DNA of 64,000 nt from Sediminibacterium sp. (GTDB lineage: Bacteria; Bacteroidota; Bacteroidia; B-17B0; Aurantibacillaceae), in NCBI GenBank assembly GCA_030054095.1, contig JASGCO010000021.1, forward strand, positions 1 to 64,000, written 5' to 3'. Positions 7,498-19,428 of this stretch are shown one piece after another. The notes beneath the pieces are model-generated. The model had not been told where the DNA came from. It searched no databases and worked only from the letters and a program-made list of their open reading frames with translations. The stretch's first letter is position 1; each line of letters opens with the position of its first letter. The position numbers were made by a program, and so were the translations under genes.

Positions 7498-9471
7498 ATG
7501 CGTTTCCTTACCATTTTTCTTTTATGTCTTGTACTTGCTACTGTTCAGTCGCAAACCGACGCGTATGAAGCCAAAAAGCTCCTGGAAATAAAAAACACGT
7601 CTAACCAAAAGGAGGTTTGTTTAGCCTATATTAATTTATCAACGCATTACGCTACCAATAACAGAGTAAAAGGAATAGAATATGGACAAAAAGCCGTTGT
7701 TTTGGCCAAGGAACTTAAAGATGCGGAACTTTTAGGAACCGCATACGAACGCATTGCGGATAATTACTGGTATGCCTTTAATAATCAGCAGGCTGTAAAG
7801 TTCTATCTGTTGGAAAAGCGAGTGGCAGACTCTGTGAACAATACTGAATTTAAAGCCCGTTCTTTATATAACATTGGCTGGATTAAATGTATCCAGCAAA
7901 AAGAAACCAGTCAGGTTCATTACCTGTATGAAGCGTTTGGTATTTTTAAACAACTTAAAGACACTGCTTATATTCTTAATTCGCTCGATGCTCTTGGTTC
8001 TTTTTACAAGGATAGTAATGAAGGACAACGTTATAACGACTCTGTTATTAAATACTACACGGGGGCTTTGCAGTTGATTGAAATATCCCGCTATAAAAAA
8101 AATGAAAGTATCAGTAACAATAATATCGGGGAGTTTTACAAATCAATAAAAGACTACAAAACAGCCCTTGTTTTTTTTAACAAAGCGTTAAAAGCGGCAG
8201 AGAAACAAAAAGACACATTCAGTATTCTTATTTCTAAAAGGTCAAAAGCGGAGGCACTCTACCTGCTAGATTCACTTGATAAAGCGCTTCGTATTCTCGA
8301 TGAAATCCGGCCTTATGTAACTAATGACGAACAACAACTTGAAAACAAAAAGAACATGTACGGGCTCTATTACGCCATTTACAAAGAGCAGAAGAATTAC
8401 AACATGGCACTGCTTTATCATGAAAAATTTAAAGAAATCAACGATACATTAAATGAAAATCTGTTTAACAGCAACCTCAAAGCTCAGGAAAATAACTATC
8501 AGAATGAACTGAATGAGAGAACCATCAACGAACTTAAACATCTTAACGAACTCAGCGATCTAAAAAACCGAAATAACAAAATAGTAATATATGCGCTTAC
8601 TGGCATTGTACTGCTTGTTGGTGTGATATTGGCTCTTTTATTCAGAACATACCGGCAAAACATACGGTCAAAGAAACTACTTGAAACCCAAAATCTGATT
8701 ATCTCCAAAAAGAAAGAAGAAATTGAGCAAAGTATAGAATATGCTAAAGGAATACAAACAGGTATTTTACCCGAAGCTTCTTGCCTGAACCCTGTTTTTA
8801 AAGAAAACTTCATTTTTTATCTACCTAAAGACATAGTGAGCGGTGATTTTTACTGGTATCAGAAAATTAATACAGAATGTTATATAGCTGCGGCAGATTG
8901 TACCGGACACGGTGTGCCCGGGGCGCTTATGAGTGTGGTAAGTATAGATAAACTGAATCAGGCTGTTTTTGAACAAAAATTATCAGAACCTTCCGACATA
9001 TTAGCCGCCATTAATAAAAGCATAAAGACAGCATTGAAACAAACCAACGATAGTGATGGTCATAAAGATGGACTGGATATCGCCCTCCTGAAATACCATC
9101 CCGACACCAAACTATTACACTATGCCGGTGCCAATCGCCCGCTTTTATTAATCCGGAACAATCAGCTGGAGGAATTCAAGCCAACCAAAATGGCAATTGC
9201 CGGGCATGCCACTGATGATCAGATGTATCAGCAAACGACTATTCAGCTTTGTAAAGATGATTTATTATTCATTTACAGTGATGGTTACGCGGATCAATTT
9301 GGTGGCCCGGAAGGGAAAAAGTTAATGAGCAAAGCCCTGAAAAACATCATTTTAACAAATAGCCACTCCGACATGAAAACCATAGAACGTGAGATCAAGC
9401 GCTATTTTAACGAATGGAAAAGTCACTACGAACAAGTTGACGACGTGTTAATTATAGGGTTAAAAGTTTAA
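7498..9471 (+). CDS. TPR sensor protein with SpoIIE/PP2C-type phosphatase domain
   Basis: A 657-residue protein. A signal peptide (MRFLTIFLLCLVLATVQSQ) precedes a periplasmic array of tetratricopeptide repeats (about 20-320), then a coiled segment, one membrane helix (IVIYALTGIVLLVGVILALL, about 360-380), a short coiled coil and a cytoplasmic SpoIIE-type PP2C Ser/Thr phosphatase domain. The metal-binding motifs are visible as SGDFYW, ADCTGHGVPGALMS and YSDGYADQFGG near the C-terminus. Such proteins pass an envelope signal to anti-sigma-antagonist or similar switches. The start is the ATG at 7498; an upstream TTG at 7462 lies inside the promoter and is rejected. It is divergent from tetR. Confidence 0.85.
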   Translation: MRFLTIFLLCLVLATVQSQTDAYEAKKLLEIKNTSNQKEVCLAYINLSTHYATNNRVKGIEYGQKAVVLAKELKDAELLGTAYERIADNYWYAFNNQQAVKFYLLEKRVADSVNNTEFKARSLYNIGWIKCIQQKETSQVHYLYEAFGIFKQLKDTAYILNSLDALGSFYKDSNEGQRYNDSVIKYYTGALQLIEISRYKKNESISNNNIGEFYKSIKDYKTALVFFNKALKAAEKQKDTFSILISKRSKAEALYLLDSLDKALRILDEIRPYVTNDEQQLENKKNMYGLYYAIYKEQKNYNMALLYHEKFKEINDTLNENLFNSNLKAQENNYQNELNERTINELKHLNELSDLKNRNNKIVIYALTGIVLLVGVILALLFRTYRQNIRSKKLLETQNLIISKKKEEIEQSIEYAKGIQTGILPEASCLNPVFKENFIFYLPKDIVSGDFYWYQKINTECYIAAADCTGHGVPGALMSVVSIDKLNQAVFEQKLSEPSDILAAINKSIKTALKQTNDSDGHKDGLDIALLKYHPDTKLLHYAGANRPLLLIRNNQLEEFKPTKMAIAGHATDDQMYQQTTIQLCKDDLLFIYSDGYADQFGGPEGKKLMSKALKNIILTNSHSDMKTIEREIKRYFNEWKSHYEQVDDVLIIGLKV

Positions 9472-9494
9472 TTTCCTTACCCTTTATATTTTAG

Positions 9495-11129
<1,635 letters not shown>

Positions 11130-11144
11130 TTCCATTCCAGTTAA

Positions 11145-11642
11145 ATGAAACTACGAGAGGTTGGATATTTTAGTAAAACGCACGGTTTAAAAGGATGGCT
11201 GGTATTTAAGCCATCGGCCGACTTTGATGTGGAGCAGGTAAACGCGTTGTTCTTAAAAACCACCTCGGGAGAAGCGCCCTATTTTATTGAAAACATAAAA
11301 GAAACCGGTAATAATCTGGCTTTTTTGCTCGAAACAATTGACACAGTAGAAAAAGCCCGTACGCTCATTAATAAACCTGTTCTGATAGATGAAAAGTTTA
11401 TTATAGAAAGTGAAGAAGAAGACTTTAACGGTTATAAAATTGAATTCAGCCGGTTAGATATCAGCGGTACTATTCAAGGCATCATTGATATGCCGGGGAA
11501 TAGTTTATTTGATGTTGCCATAAAAGGAAAACAGGTTTTACTTCCTTATACCGATGATTTTATTGTTGAAATAGACAATAAGAAAAAACGAATTGAATAC
11601 AATGCGCCTGAAGGGCTTTTAGATGTGTACTTAAACGAATAA
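11145..11642 (+). CDS. rimM: 16S rRNA maturation factor RimM
   Basis: A 165-residue protein with the RimM N-terminal barrel signature (REVGYFSKTHGLKGWLVFKP) and a C-terminal PRC-barrel-like part (GNSLFDVAIKGKQVLLPYTDDFIVEID). RimM assists 30S head assembly and binds ribosomal protein S19. It starts 15 bp after pyrG. Elsewhere rimM usually sits with rpsP and trmD, which are not here. Confidence 0.9.
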   Translation: MKLREVGYFSKTHGLKGWLVFKPSADFDVEQVNALFLKTTSGEAPYFIENIKETGNNLAFLLETIDTVEKARTLINKPVLIDEKFIIESEEEDFNGYKIEFSRLDISGTIQGIIDMPGNSLFDVAIKGKQVLLPYTDDFIVEIDNKKKRIEYNAPEGLLDVYLNE

Positions 11643-11645
11643 GGA

Positions 11646-12794
11646 TTATTGCCCTATTTCCGGAAGATACTGCTCCAGCAGTTTTGCAAACGCTTCGGTC
11701 CATTTGTCCCAATTCAACGACTGTTCGTACAGTAATCGGGTTTCTTTCCTTAACTCCACGTAAAGTTCCGGATGTTGGATATAAAATGCAATTTTATCCG
11801 CATAACCGGCACCTGTATCTTCATAGTTTAACAAAAAACCATTTACGCCTTCTTTAAGGTGTCCGGCCACTCCCCCACTATTAGCCACTAACGAAGGAAT
11901 AGCAAATGCCGATGCTTCATTAATGACGATAGGCGTGCAGTCAAAACGGGTGGGTAATACTAAAAAATGATGGGTAGCATATAATGCTTTAAGCGCATCC
12001 TGACCGGCAGCGTCATTCTTATCCAGAAACGGAATGACATTTACCTCATTGCGGTCAACATAAGCAGGAGGTTCACACCCTACTACCGTTAATGCAACCG
12101 GATACTTCTGTTCTTTTAAACGTTTAAAACAATTATACGCGATATCTCCTCCCTTGTTATCCCAATAGACTCCTACAAATAATAAACGCCATACCCGCGG
12201 TGGTTCACCGCTTAATTCTACCCGTTCGGGCAAGGCATCAAAATTGGCCCCATAAGGTAATATTTCGACATGTTTTTGATGGTATTGCCGTTGCACCGAT
12301 TCACCGCACCAATCACTTGATGCCAGAACAAAACGGCTGGCATTTACTGCCCGTTGTTCTATTTCATGTCCTTCTTTTTCACTAAAAGCCAGCAAATTGG
12401 TAAGTGCTTTATGATAATTAAGACATCCTCCAAAAGTCCCGTCTGTTATGTAAACAACCGGAACAGATGTTTTAAGATGCGCTATTTCGCAGGAAGCGGC
12501 TGGTGCCACAATGCAATCATACTGCTTATTTTTCAGTTGTTTGTTAAAATAAGCGGCATATCCTTTACTGATAAAATGGCTGTGACGGAAAGCGTAACGC
12601 TTTCCAAGTAATCTGAGGCACAATTGATTAAATAGTCTGGCCAGTTGCAAACGCCAGACAGGCTGATAGGGTCCAAGTATATCTACAGTACCTAACTGTT
12701 GCAAGCACTTATAGATCCGGTGATGGGTACCAGACCATACCTTTTTGTTTTCAGGCGTTTCGGCCGATAAATATGCAAAACGAATTGGCTTCAG
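11646..12794 (-). CDS. GT4-family glycosyltransferase, non-ATG start
   Basis: A GT-B fold glycosyltransferase using a nucleotide sugar. The C-terminal half shows LLFVGVYWDNKGG, a long linker and the donor-binding E in PIVINEASAFAIPSLVANSGGV. The in-frame TTG at 12704 would omit the first beta-strand; the frame continues upstream to 12794 and adds the normal family N-terminus (KPIRFAYLSAETPENKKVWS, then GTHHRIYKC). The only start-like codon there is CTG at 12794, just after a stop, with a -7 element TAAATTTG at 12807-12814. Either a CTG start is used or a base error hides the real start. It converges on rimM with a 3-bp gap. Confidence 0.8.
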   Translation of the reverse strand: MKPIRFAYLSAETPENKKVWSGTHHRIYKCLQQLGTVDILGPYQPVWRLQLARLFNQLCLRLLGKRYAFRHSHFISKGYAAYFNKQLKNKQYDCIVAPAASCEIAHLKTSVPVVYITDGTFGGCLNYHKALTNLLAFSEKEGHEIEQRAVNASRFVLASSDWCGESVQRQYHQKHVEILPYGANFDALPERVELSGEPPRVWRLLFVGVYWDNKGGDIAYNCFKRLKEQKYPVALTVVGCEPPAYVDRNEVNVIPFLDKNDAAGQDALKALYATHHFLVLPTRFDCTPIVINEASAFAIPSLVANSGGVAGHLKEGVNGFLLNYEDTGAGYADKIAFYIQHPELYVELRKETRLLYEQSLNWDKWTEAFAKLLEQYLPEIGQ

Positions 12795-12806
12795 ATATTA
12801 CAGCCG

Positions 12807-12814
12807 CAAATTTA
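12807..12814 (-). promoter_or_regulatory. -7 element of the glycosyltransferase gene
   Basis: On the minus strand this reads TAAATTTG, a perfect TANNTTTG, 12 bp upstream of the CTG codon at 12794. It supports transcription starting just ahead of the extended reading frame rather than ahead of the TTG at 12704. Confidence 0.45.
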
Positions 12815-12817
12815 CAA

Positions 12818-14134
12818 CTATAGTTTAACTATTTTGCGCTTAATCCGTTTTCCTGATTTCATTTCTATTTCCAGATAATATACTCCGGGAGACAGATGCG
12901 TTAGCAACCACTCCTGTTCGTTCTGCCGCTGTTCTGATAAAGCTACTTCATTCCCTACACCAGTGTACAAACGTACCGAGGCGATTTCCTGAACCGGAAC
13001 CCCGTCAGCAATTCTTAACACCCCCTCTGTAGGATTAGGTGCTATAACCAGATTTTCCATTTGATCCCGTTCCGGCAAGCCAATATTTGAACAATTTAGT
13101 TTATTGATGTAATCCCAAATAACGTTATCGAAAGCGGAAAGTGCCAGATGTGAAGTACCGGCGGAATTTCCCTGTCTTATTACTACTAAGCCCTGACTGG
13201 GAGCAACGTATATTTTCTGGTCATTTTTACCCAAAGCACAAAACATATCCGACGGAGCATTGGGAATTAACGGCCCCGGAAAGTTAAAATTAACCCCAGG
13301 TAAACGACTCGACGCTTTGCCATTTAGCCACCATAAATACCCATACGACAAATTAAAATTCTGAGAGGTATTTACCATGTTTTTAAAGTAAGAACTGTCC
13401 TTTAACACGGTGTCATTTAACCAGATACCTTTATTAAGATTCAGTAATCCAAAACGTGCCATATCTCTGGCCTTACTGTAAAAAACACCATTGTACCAAA
13501 AACCGCTGCTCATCCCTATTTTAGATTCAACCCAGGCATTGGTTAGCCCATTATACGTTAAACCAGAAGCTTTGCTGATAACGGCCTGAAGTTGCTTGTA
13601 AGCCCCTGTATGGTATGCCCAATACGTTCCCGCGTTAACCGAAAAGGTTAAGCATGCTTTGGCTGAATCTTCGTTGGTGCATGGTGCCGGAGGGTTTTCA
13701 TTTAAACCCGACGTCATTTTCAGCAGATCTGATACTTTAATCAGGTTCTCTTTTAACAGCGGGGCACTGCTCCAGTTATTCCCTAAATAATCAGACACTT
13801 TGTTGTTGATATTTACGTATCCTTTTTGTTGGGCTATTCCCGTCAAAAAACCGGTAAGGCTTTTTCCTGCCGAAGCCCAGTAATGAACCGAATCAGCCGT
13901 ATAGGTGCCAAAGTACTTTTCCAGCACAATCTTACCATTTTTTAATAAAATAAACGATTTTGATCCTTTTGCCTGCAAATAGTTATAAAGGGAGTCAATA
14001 CGTGGCTGACAATACCCAAGGGCAGAAGGACTAAGAGTATCCCACACTGTACCACTGAGCGGGGGAAAATATAGATTTTGAGCATTGAGTGTTACAAACA
14101 AATGCAACATAACAACCAGTATTCTTTTTTTCAT
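12818..14134 (-). CDS. Secreted serine hydrolase (beta-lactamase/class C family) with T9SS sorting domain
   Basis: A 438-residue exported enzyme. After a signal peptide (ILVVMLHLFVTLNAQ) comes a class C beta-lactamase/esterase-like domain: SxxK is seen as SAGK in HYWASAGKSLTGFL (about 87-100), and the second-motif region as WAYHTGAYKQLQAV, in which the usual Tyr-x-Asn is altered. The last ~80 residues (VIAPNPTEGVLRI ... LSPGVYYLEI ... KRKIVKL) are a Por secretion C-terminal domain, so the enzyme is exported by type IX secretion and attached to or released from the surface. The substrate (peptide, ester or lactam) is unknown. Confidence 0.85.
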   Translation of the reverse strand: MKKRILVVMLHLFVTLNAQNLYFPPLSGTVWDTLSPSALGYCQPRIDSLYNYLQAKGSKSFILLKNGKIVLEKYFGTYTADSVHYWASAGKSLTGFLTGIAQQKGYVNINNKVSDYLGNNWSSAPLLKENLIKVSDLLKMTSGLNENPPAPCTNEDSAKACLTFSVNAGTYWAYHTGAYKQLQAVISKASGLTYNGLTNAWVESKIGMSSGFWYNGVFYSKARDMARFGLLNLNKGIWLNDTVLKDSSYFKNMVNTSQNFNLSYGYLWWLNGKASSRLPGVNFNFPGPLIPNAPSDMFCALGKNDQKIYVAPSQGLVVIRQGNSAGTSHLALSAFDNVIWDYINKLNCSNIGLPERDQMENLVIAPNPTEGVLRIADGVPVQEIASVRLYTGVGNEVALSEQRQNEQEWLLTHLSPGVYYLEIEMKSGKRIKRKIVKL

Positions 14135-14250
14135 AATTAACGTATAAATATAAATATGTTACTAAGACATCCTTTCTTCAAAAAGGTTTAATGTTATACT
14201 CGATTAACTGATCTTAATTCTTAATTGTATATTAGTTAACCTTACTTTGT

Positions 14251-14280
14251 TTTGTAATTCAAAATTAAATTGTATTTTTG
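14251..14280 (+). promoter_or_regulatory. Promoter of the PorG-like gene
   Basis: TTTG at 14251-14254, an 18-bp spacer and TATTTTTG at 14273-14280 match the Bacteroidota promoter pattern; the gene starts 33 bp after the -7 element. Confidence 0.5.
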
Positions 14281-14312
14281 GTTACTTGTAAGATTCTAAA
14301 TTAAGATTCTAA

Positions 14313-15263
14313 ATGAAGTATTTTTTACATTTAATTATTATATATATAGGCACTGTTTCTTCTTATTTTTCGCAAAACTTTACCCGCCCTGGGGAATGGA
14401 AAAAGTTCAAAAAAGAAGTGTTCTTAAAAGTAGGAACTTCTAATTTTTTGGGAGATTTAGGGGGTATGGATCGTCAGGGTACTGATTATAGCCCTGTTGA
14501 TCTTGATTTTTCGACCACTCGTACCGCTATAGGTGTTGGCTACCGTTATAAAATTGAGCGATGGATTAATGTTACCGGTACATTTGATTACTTAATTGTT
14601 AAGGGAAATGATGCCTTAACTACCGACCCTTTCCGTAATAACCGTAACCTCAACTTTAAATCTAATATTTTCGAAATTGCGGGTCGTGTTGAAATTGGAT
14701 ATCAAAGCAGTCGTACTGGGAACCGGTATGGCATCAAACGTACGCTTACGACACGTATGACCAACAAAAACCACGCTATTTTTGCTTTTATAGGTATTGG
14801 TGGTTTTTATTATAACCCAAAAGGGCAATTAAATGGTTCCGGAGCCTGGGTTAAGCTTCGTCCGCTCCACACAGAAGGACAAGGTTTACCGGGAGGGCCC
14901 AGACAGTACAGTAATTATAGTCTATGCATACCAATAGGTGCATTTTATAAACTCACCATCAACCGCCAGTGGAGTGTGGGTATTGAATTTAACTGGCGTA
15001 AAACTTTTACCGACTATATTGACGATGTAAGTACAACCTATTACGATCCTACCGCTCTTATTGCCGCTTATGGCGTACAATCTGCCCAAATGGCTGATCC
15101 TCATTTGGGACAAATACTCGGGCACAGCGCGCCCGATGGAAATGGCGTTCGTGCCCAGCGAGGTGATATTAACCAAAAAGATACCTATACCAGTTTACAG
15201 ATAACCGCCGGTTATATCTTTAAACAAAAACGCAAACGTGCCCGTCTGCGTTCTAAATTCTAA
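14313..15263 (+). CDS. Outer-membrane beta-barrel protein, DUF6089/PorG-like
   Basis: A 316-residue protein with a signal peptide (LHLIIIYIGTVSSYFS) and alternating strands typical of an outer-membrane barrel. The N-terminal region EVFLKVGTSNFLGDLGGMDR resembles the 'NYxGDLGG' segment of the DUF6089/PorG family, and the end (YTSLQITAGYIFKQKRKR) is a final strand plus basic tail. PorG is an outer-membrane part of the type IX secretion machinery; this gene may be that or a paralogue. The following CoA-binding gene starts 3 bp after the stop. Confidence 0.6.
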   Translation: MKYFLHLIIIYIGTVSSYFSQNFTRPGEWKKFKKEVFLKVGTSNFLGDLGGMDRQGTDYSPVDLDFSTTRTAIGVGYRYKIERWINVTGTFDYLIVKGNDALTTDPFRNNRNLNFKSNIFEIAGRVEIGYQSSRTGNRYGIKRTLTTRMTNKNHAIFAFIGIGGFYYNPKGQLNGSGAWVKLRPLHTEGQGLPGGPRQYSNYSLCIPIGAFYKLTINRQWSVGIEFNWRKTFTDYIDDVSTTYYDPTALIAAYGVQSAQMADPHLGQILGHSAPDGNGVRAQRGDINQKDTYTSLQITAGYIFKQKRKRARLRSKF

Positions 15264-15266
15264 CAA

Positions 15267-15650
15267 ATGGGGGCATCTTTAAGTACATTGGTTCTTGGAG
15301 CATCGTCCAATCCTGAACGGTATAGTTACAAGGCTGTAAAAAAACTGGCGGAATATGGCCATACCGTTATTCCGGTGGGTATCAAATCAGGAAAAATTGA
15401 ACAATGGGATATATTAACCGGTCAACCATTGTTACCCAATATTCATACCATTAGCCTGTATGTAGGCCCTGCGAATCAAACAGACTGGATAAAATATATC
15501 CTTCAGATAGCGCCAAAACGGATTATCTTTAATCCGGGAACCGAAAACCAATTATTGGTAAAAGAAGCCAGCGCTAAAGGCATAGAATGTACAGAAGCCT
15601 GTACGTTAGTCATGCTAAGTATTGGTAATTACGGAGAAAAAGTCACTTAA
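15267..15650 (+). CDS. CoA-binding domain protein
   Basis: A 127-residue single-domain protein of the CoA_binding_2 (YccU-like) type. A Rossmann-like start (LSTLVLGASSNPERYSYKAV) is followed by GHTVIPVG, IHTISLYVGP and KRIIFNPGTEN, the order seen across the family. The function is not established; the fold binds CoA or a dinucleotide. It is directly downstream of the barrel gene and probably cotranscribed with it. Confidence 0.8.
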   Translation: MGASLSTLVLGASSNPERYSYKAVKKLAEYGHTVIPVGIKSGKIEQWDILTGQPLLPNIHTISLYVGPANQTDWIKYILQIAPKRIIFNPGTENQLLVKEASAKGIECTEACTLVMLSIGNYGEKVT

Positions 15651-15707
15651 AAACTTTTTTTGAACTAAACCGGCTTTTGGTGTGTTATTCCAGTAAAATC
15701 CGGTCAA

Positions 15708-16496
15708 ATGCCTATTCACTATTCTCGTCTTTTACTTATTCTTAACCCGGTTCTATATCTGGGTATGCTGGTTACCAATTTTCTGGCAGTTACCCTGCCT
15801 ATCAATGGAAAAAGTACAGGAGAATTATCGGATCTTTATCCGAACTTATTTGTTCCGGATGGCTTAACATTTTCTATCTGGGGAGTCATTTATCTGCTAT
15901 TACTCCTTTTCATTTTTATCCCGCTCGTTAAACGTATCCAAAAAAAATACACCACTGATCCCCCTATAAAAACACAGGTGCTTACTGCTGTTAGCTGCCT
16001 CCTAAATATAAGTTGGATTATCTGCTGGCATTATGAGTATGTATTTGCCTCTATTCTTATCATGTTATGCCTCTTATTCACTCTTATAACATTATATAGT
16101 GCAATACAAAACATGCAAACAGATCTTTCTGTTCATTCACTAACTACAAAATTACCGGTTAGTGTTTATCTGGGATGGATTACCGTAGCCACCATTGCCA
16201 ATGTAACAGCCGGTCTTGTGCACTGGCATTGGAATGGACTTGGTTTACCAGAACACACCTGGACGGTTATTATGATCTGTATTGCAGCACTGCTTACCGT
16301 TATAATGGTTTTAAAACATAACGACTGGGCCTTTGCCCTTGTTATTATATGGGCGTTATGGGGCATTATCCGTAAACGAACAACAGCTTCTCCCCTTTTT
16401 CCGGATATCATTAATACCGCTACTATTGCTATTATTGGGATACTCATCATCACCGGTATCAGGTTGTTTAATTGCCTTCGTAAAACAAAATCTTAA
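15708..16496 (+). CDS. TspO/MBR-related polytopic membrane protein
   Basis: A 262-residue hydrophobic protein with about seven membrane segments. The block DLYPNLFVPDGLTFSIWGVI followed by IYLLLLLF matches the 'FtPagytFsIWg' pattern of TspO/MBR-like tryptophan-rich proteins in Bacteroidota, and Trp-rich helices follow (SWIICWHYEYVFA, VHWHWNGLG, WALWGII). The ligand is unknown; canonical TspO binds porphyrins and sterols and has five helices, so this is an enlarged relative. It stands alone between the CoA-binding gene and eno. Confidence 0.65.
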   Translation: MPIHYSRLLLILNPVLYLGMLVTNFLAVTLPINGKSTGELSDLYPNLFVPDGLTFSIWGVIYLLLLLFIFIPLVKRIQKKYTTDPPIKTQVLTAVSCLLNISWIICWHYEYVFASILIMLCLLFTLITLYSAIQNMQTDLSVHSLTTKLPVSVYLGWITVATIANVTAGLVHWHWNGLGLPEHTWTVIMICIAALLTVIMVLKHNDWAFALVIIWALWGIIRKRTTASPLFPDIINTATIAIIGILIITGIRLFNCLRKTKS

Positions 16497-16539
16497 AAAA
16501 TGTTGATAAGCCAATTCCATAAATTCCCTCAAAAAGTAA

Positions 16540-17853
<1,314 letters not shown>

Positions 17854-17935
17854 GCCAAAAGAACGTAAAAGGGGCTAAATAAAATTTTTTTATCACGCTC
17901 CAGTCATTAAATTTACACAGTAAAATTTAACTAAA

Positions 17936-19261
17936 ATGGATAAGTTAAAAGAGAAGTTCAAAGCAAAGGCCGACGCGCTTTCGGCAGACATTAAAGACAT
18001 CATAAAAAACCACGGCGATGTAAAATTAGGAGAAATTACCGTTGCTCAGGTGTACCAGGGAATGAGAGGAATGATTGGCATGGTAACCGAAACATCCCGT
18101 TTGGACGCAGAAGAAGGAATCCGTTTTAGAGGGTACAGTATTCCGGAATTACGTAAGCAATTACCTAAAGCACCAGGCGGCACAGAACCTTTACCCGAAG
18201 GTATATTTTACCTGATGCTGGTTGGCGAATTACCTACTCAGGAAGACGTTACATTTATCACTACAGAGTGGACCAAACGTAATAACGTTCCCAAACACGT
18301 TTTTGATGTAATTGAAAAATTACCGGTAGATACGCATCCAATGACACAATTTGTAATTGGGGTTATGGCTATGCAAACTGAAAGTTTATTTGCAAAAGCC
18401 TATGCAAAAGGCATAAACAAAAAAGATTACTGGGATTACGCCTATGAAGATTCCATGAATCTGATTGCGCGTTTACCTCGCATTGCCGCTTATATTTACC
18501 GCCGTAAGTACAAAAATGGCATTCATATTGAACCAGACCATAAATTGGATTGGGCAGCTAATTTTGCGCACATGTTGGGCTTCGAAGCCTTTGACATGAA
18601 ACGCTTAATGCGTTTATACCTCACCATTCACGTTGATCATGAAGGAGGAAATGTATCAGCTCATACTACCCATTTGGTAGGTTCTGCGCTTAGCGATCCT
18701 TATTTAGCCTTCTCTGCCGGCATGAACGGTTTAGCTGGGCCATTACACGGTTTAGCCAATCAGGAAGTTTTGGGTTGGATTATGGAATTGAAAGAAACTT
18801 TGGGTGGTGGTTTGCCAACTAAAGAGCAAATTGCAGACTACATTAAAAAGACCCTAACAGAAGGGAAAGTGGTACCAGGTTACGGACACGCGGTGTTACG
18901 CAAAACCGATCCCCGCTTTACCGCGCAACAGGATTTCTATAAAACCTATATCAAACACGATGACATTTGTGAAATCGTTCAAATGATTTATGAAGTAGCA
19001 CCTCCTATTTTGGAAGCTACCGGTAAAATCAAAAATCCATGGCCAAATGTTGATGCGCATTCAGGCGCTTTACTGGTTCACTATGGCATGCATGAATACG
19101 ACTTCTATACTGTGTTGTTTGGTGTAAGCCGTGCTTTGGGAGTTTTAGCGAGCCTTATCTGGGATCGTGCTACCGGATCACCTATTGAGCGTCCGGGTTC
19201 TGTTACTACTGAAAACATCAAAGCCAAAATTAAAGCTGCTCAGGAAGCAGCCGCTAAATAA
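17936..19261 (+). CDS. gltA: Citrate synthase, eukaryotic-like type
   Basis: A 441-residue citrate synthase condensing acetyl-CoA and oxaloacetate. The catalytic residues are in GMNGLAGPLHGLANQE (first His), PGYGHAVLRKTDPRF (second His) and NVDAHSGALL (Asp). The N-terminal arrangement (VTETSRLDAEEGIRFRGYSI, then PELRKQLPKA) and the phrase DHEGGNVSAHTTHLVGSAL resemble the mitochondrial/eukaryotic-type dimeric enzymes more than the hexameric gammaproteobacterial type. This class is known from some Bacteroidota. A strong hairpin terminator follows at 19282-19320. Confidence 0.95.
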   Translation: MDKLKEKFKAKADALSADIKDIIKNHGDVKLGEITVAQVYQGMRGMIGMVTETSRLDAEEGIRFRGYSIPELRKQLPKAPGGTEPLPEGIFYLMLVGELPTQEDVTFITTEWTKRNNVPKHVFDVIEKLPVDTHPMTQFVIGVMAMQTESLFAKAYAKGINKKDYWDYAYEDSMNLIARLPRIAAYIYRRKYKNGIHIEPDHKLDWAANFAHMLGFEAFDMKRLMRLYLTIHVDHEGGNVSAHTTHLVGSALSDPYLAFSAGMNGLAGPLHGLANQEVLGWIMELKETLGGGLPTKEQIADYIKKTLTEGKVVPGYGHAVLRKTDPRFTAQQDFYKTYIKHDDICEIVQMIYEVAPPILEATGKIKNPWPNVDAHSGALLVHYGMHEYDFYTVLFGVSRALGVLASLIWDRATGSPIERPGSVTTENIKAKIKAAQEAAAK

Positions 19262-19281
19262 TTTTCAGCAATCATATTAAA

Positions 19282-19320
19282 TAAAAAGAACACTCAAGCC
19301 GGGTGTTCTTTTTTTATTTT
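19282..19320 (+). terminator. Rho-independent terminator after citrate synthase
   Basis: A stem of about 11 bp (AAAAAGAACAC pairing with GTGTTCTTTTT) with a loop of about 9 nt is followed by a T-rich run, 21 bp after the stop codon. Confidence 0.85.
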
Positions 19321-19416
19321 ACTGAGTAGATTTCTAAGCACTTTTAATCTCAGGCATTATCCAACAACTATTATTGTATAATGCAATTTACAATTAAAAG
19401 GATTGTAATAGTTTAT

Positions 19417-19424
19417 TACCTTTG
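19417..19424 (+). promoter_or_regulatory. -7 element with leaderless start
   Basis: A perfect TACCTTTG ends 4 bp before the ATG at 19429. The motif sets the start there and rules out the upstream in-frame ATG at 19381, which would lie before the promoter. Confidence 0.6.
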
Positions 19425-19428
19425 CGGA

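Noticed and set aside
19381..19428. Upstream in-frame ATG for the methyltransferase at 19429
   Set aside because: The -7 element at 19417-19424 lies downstream of it, so it would not be transcribed from that promoter.
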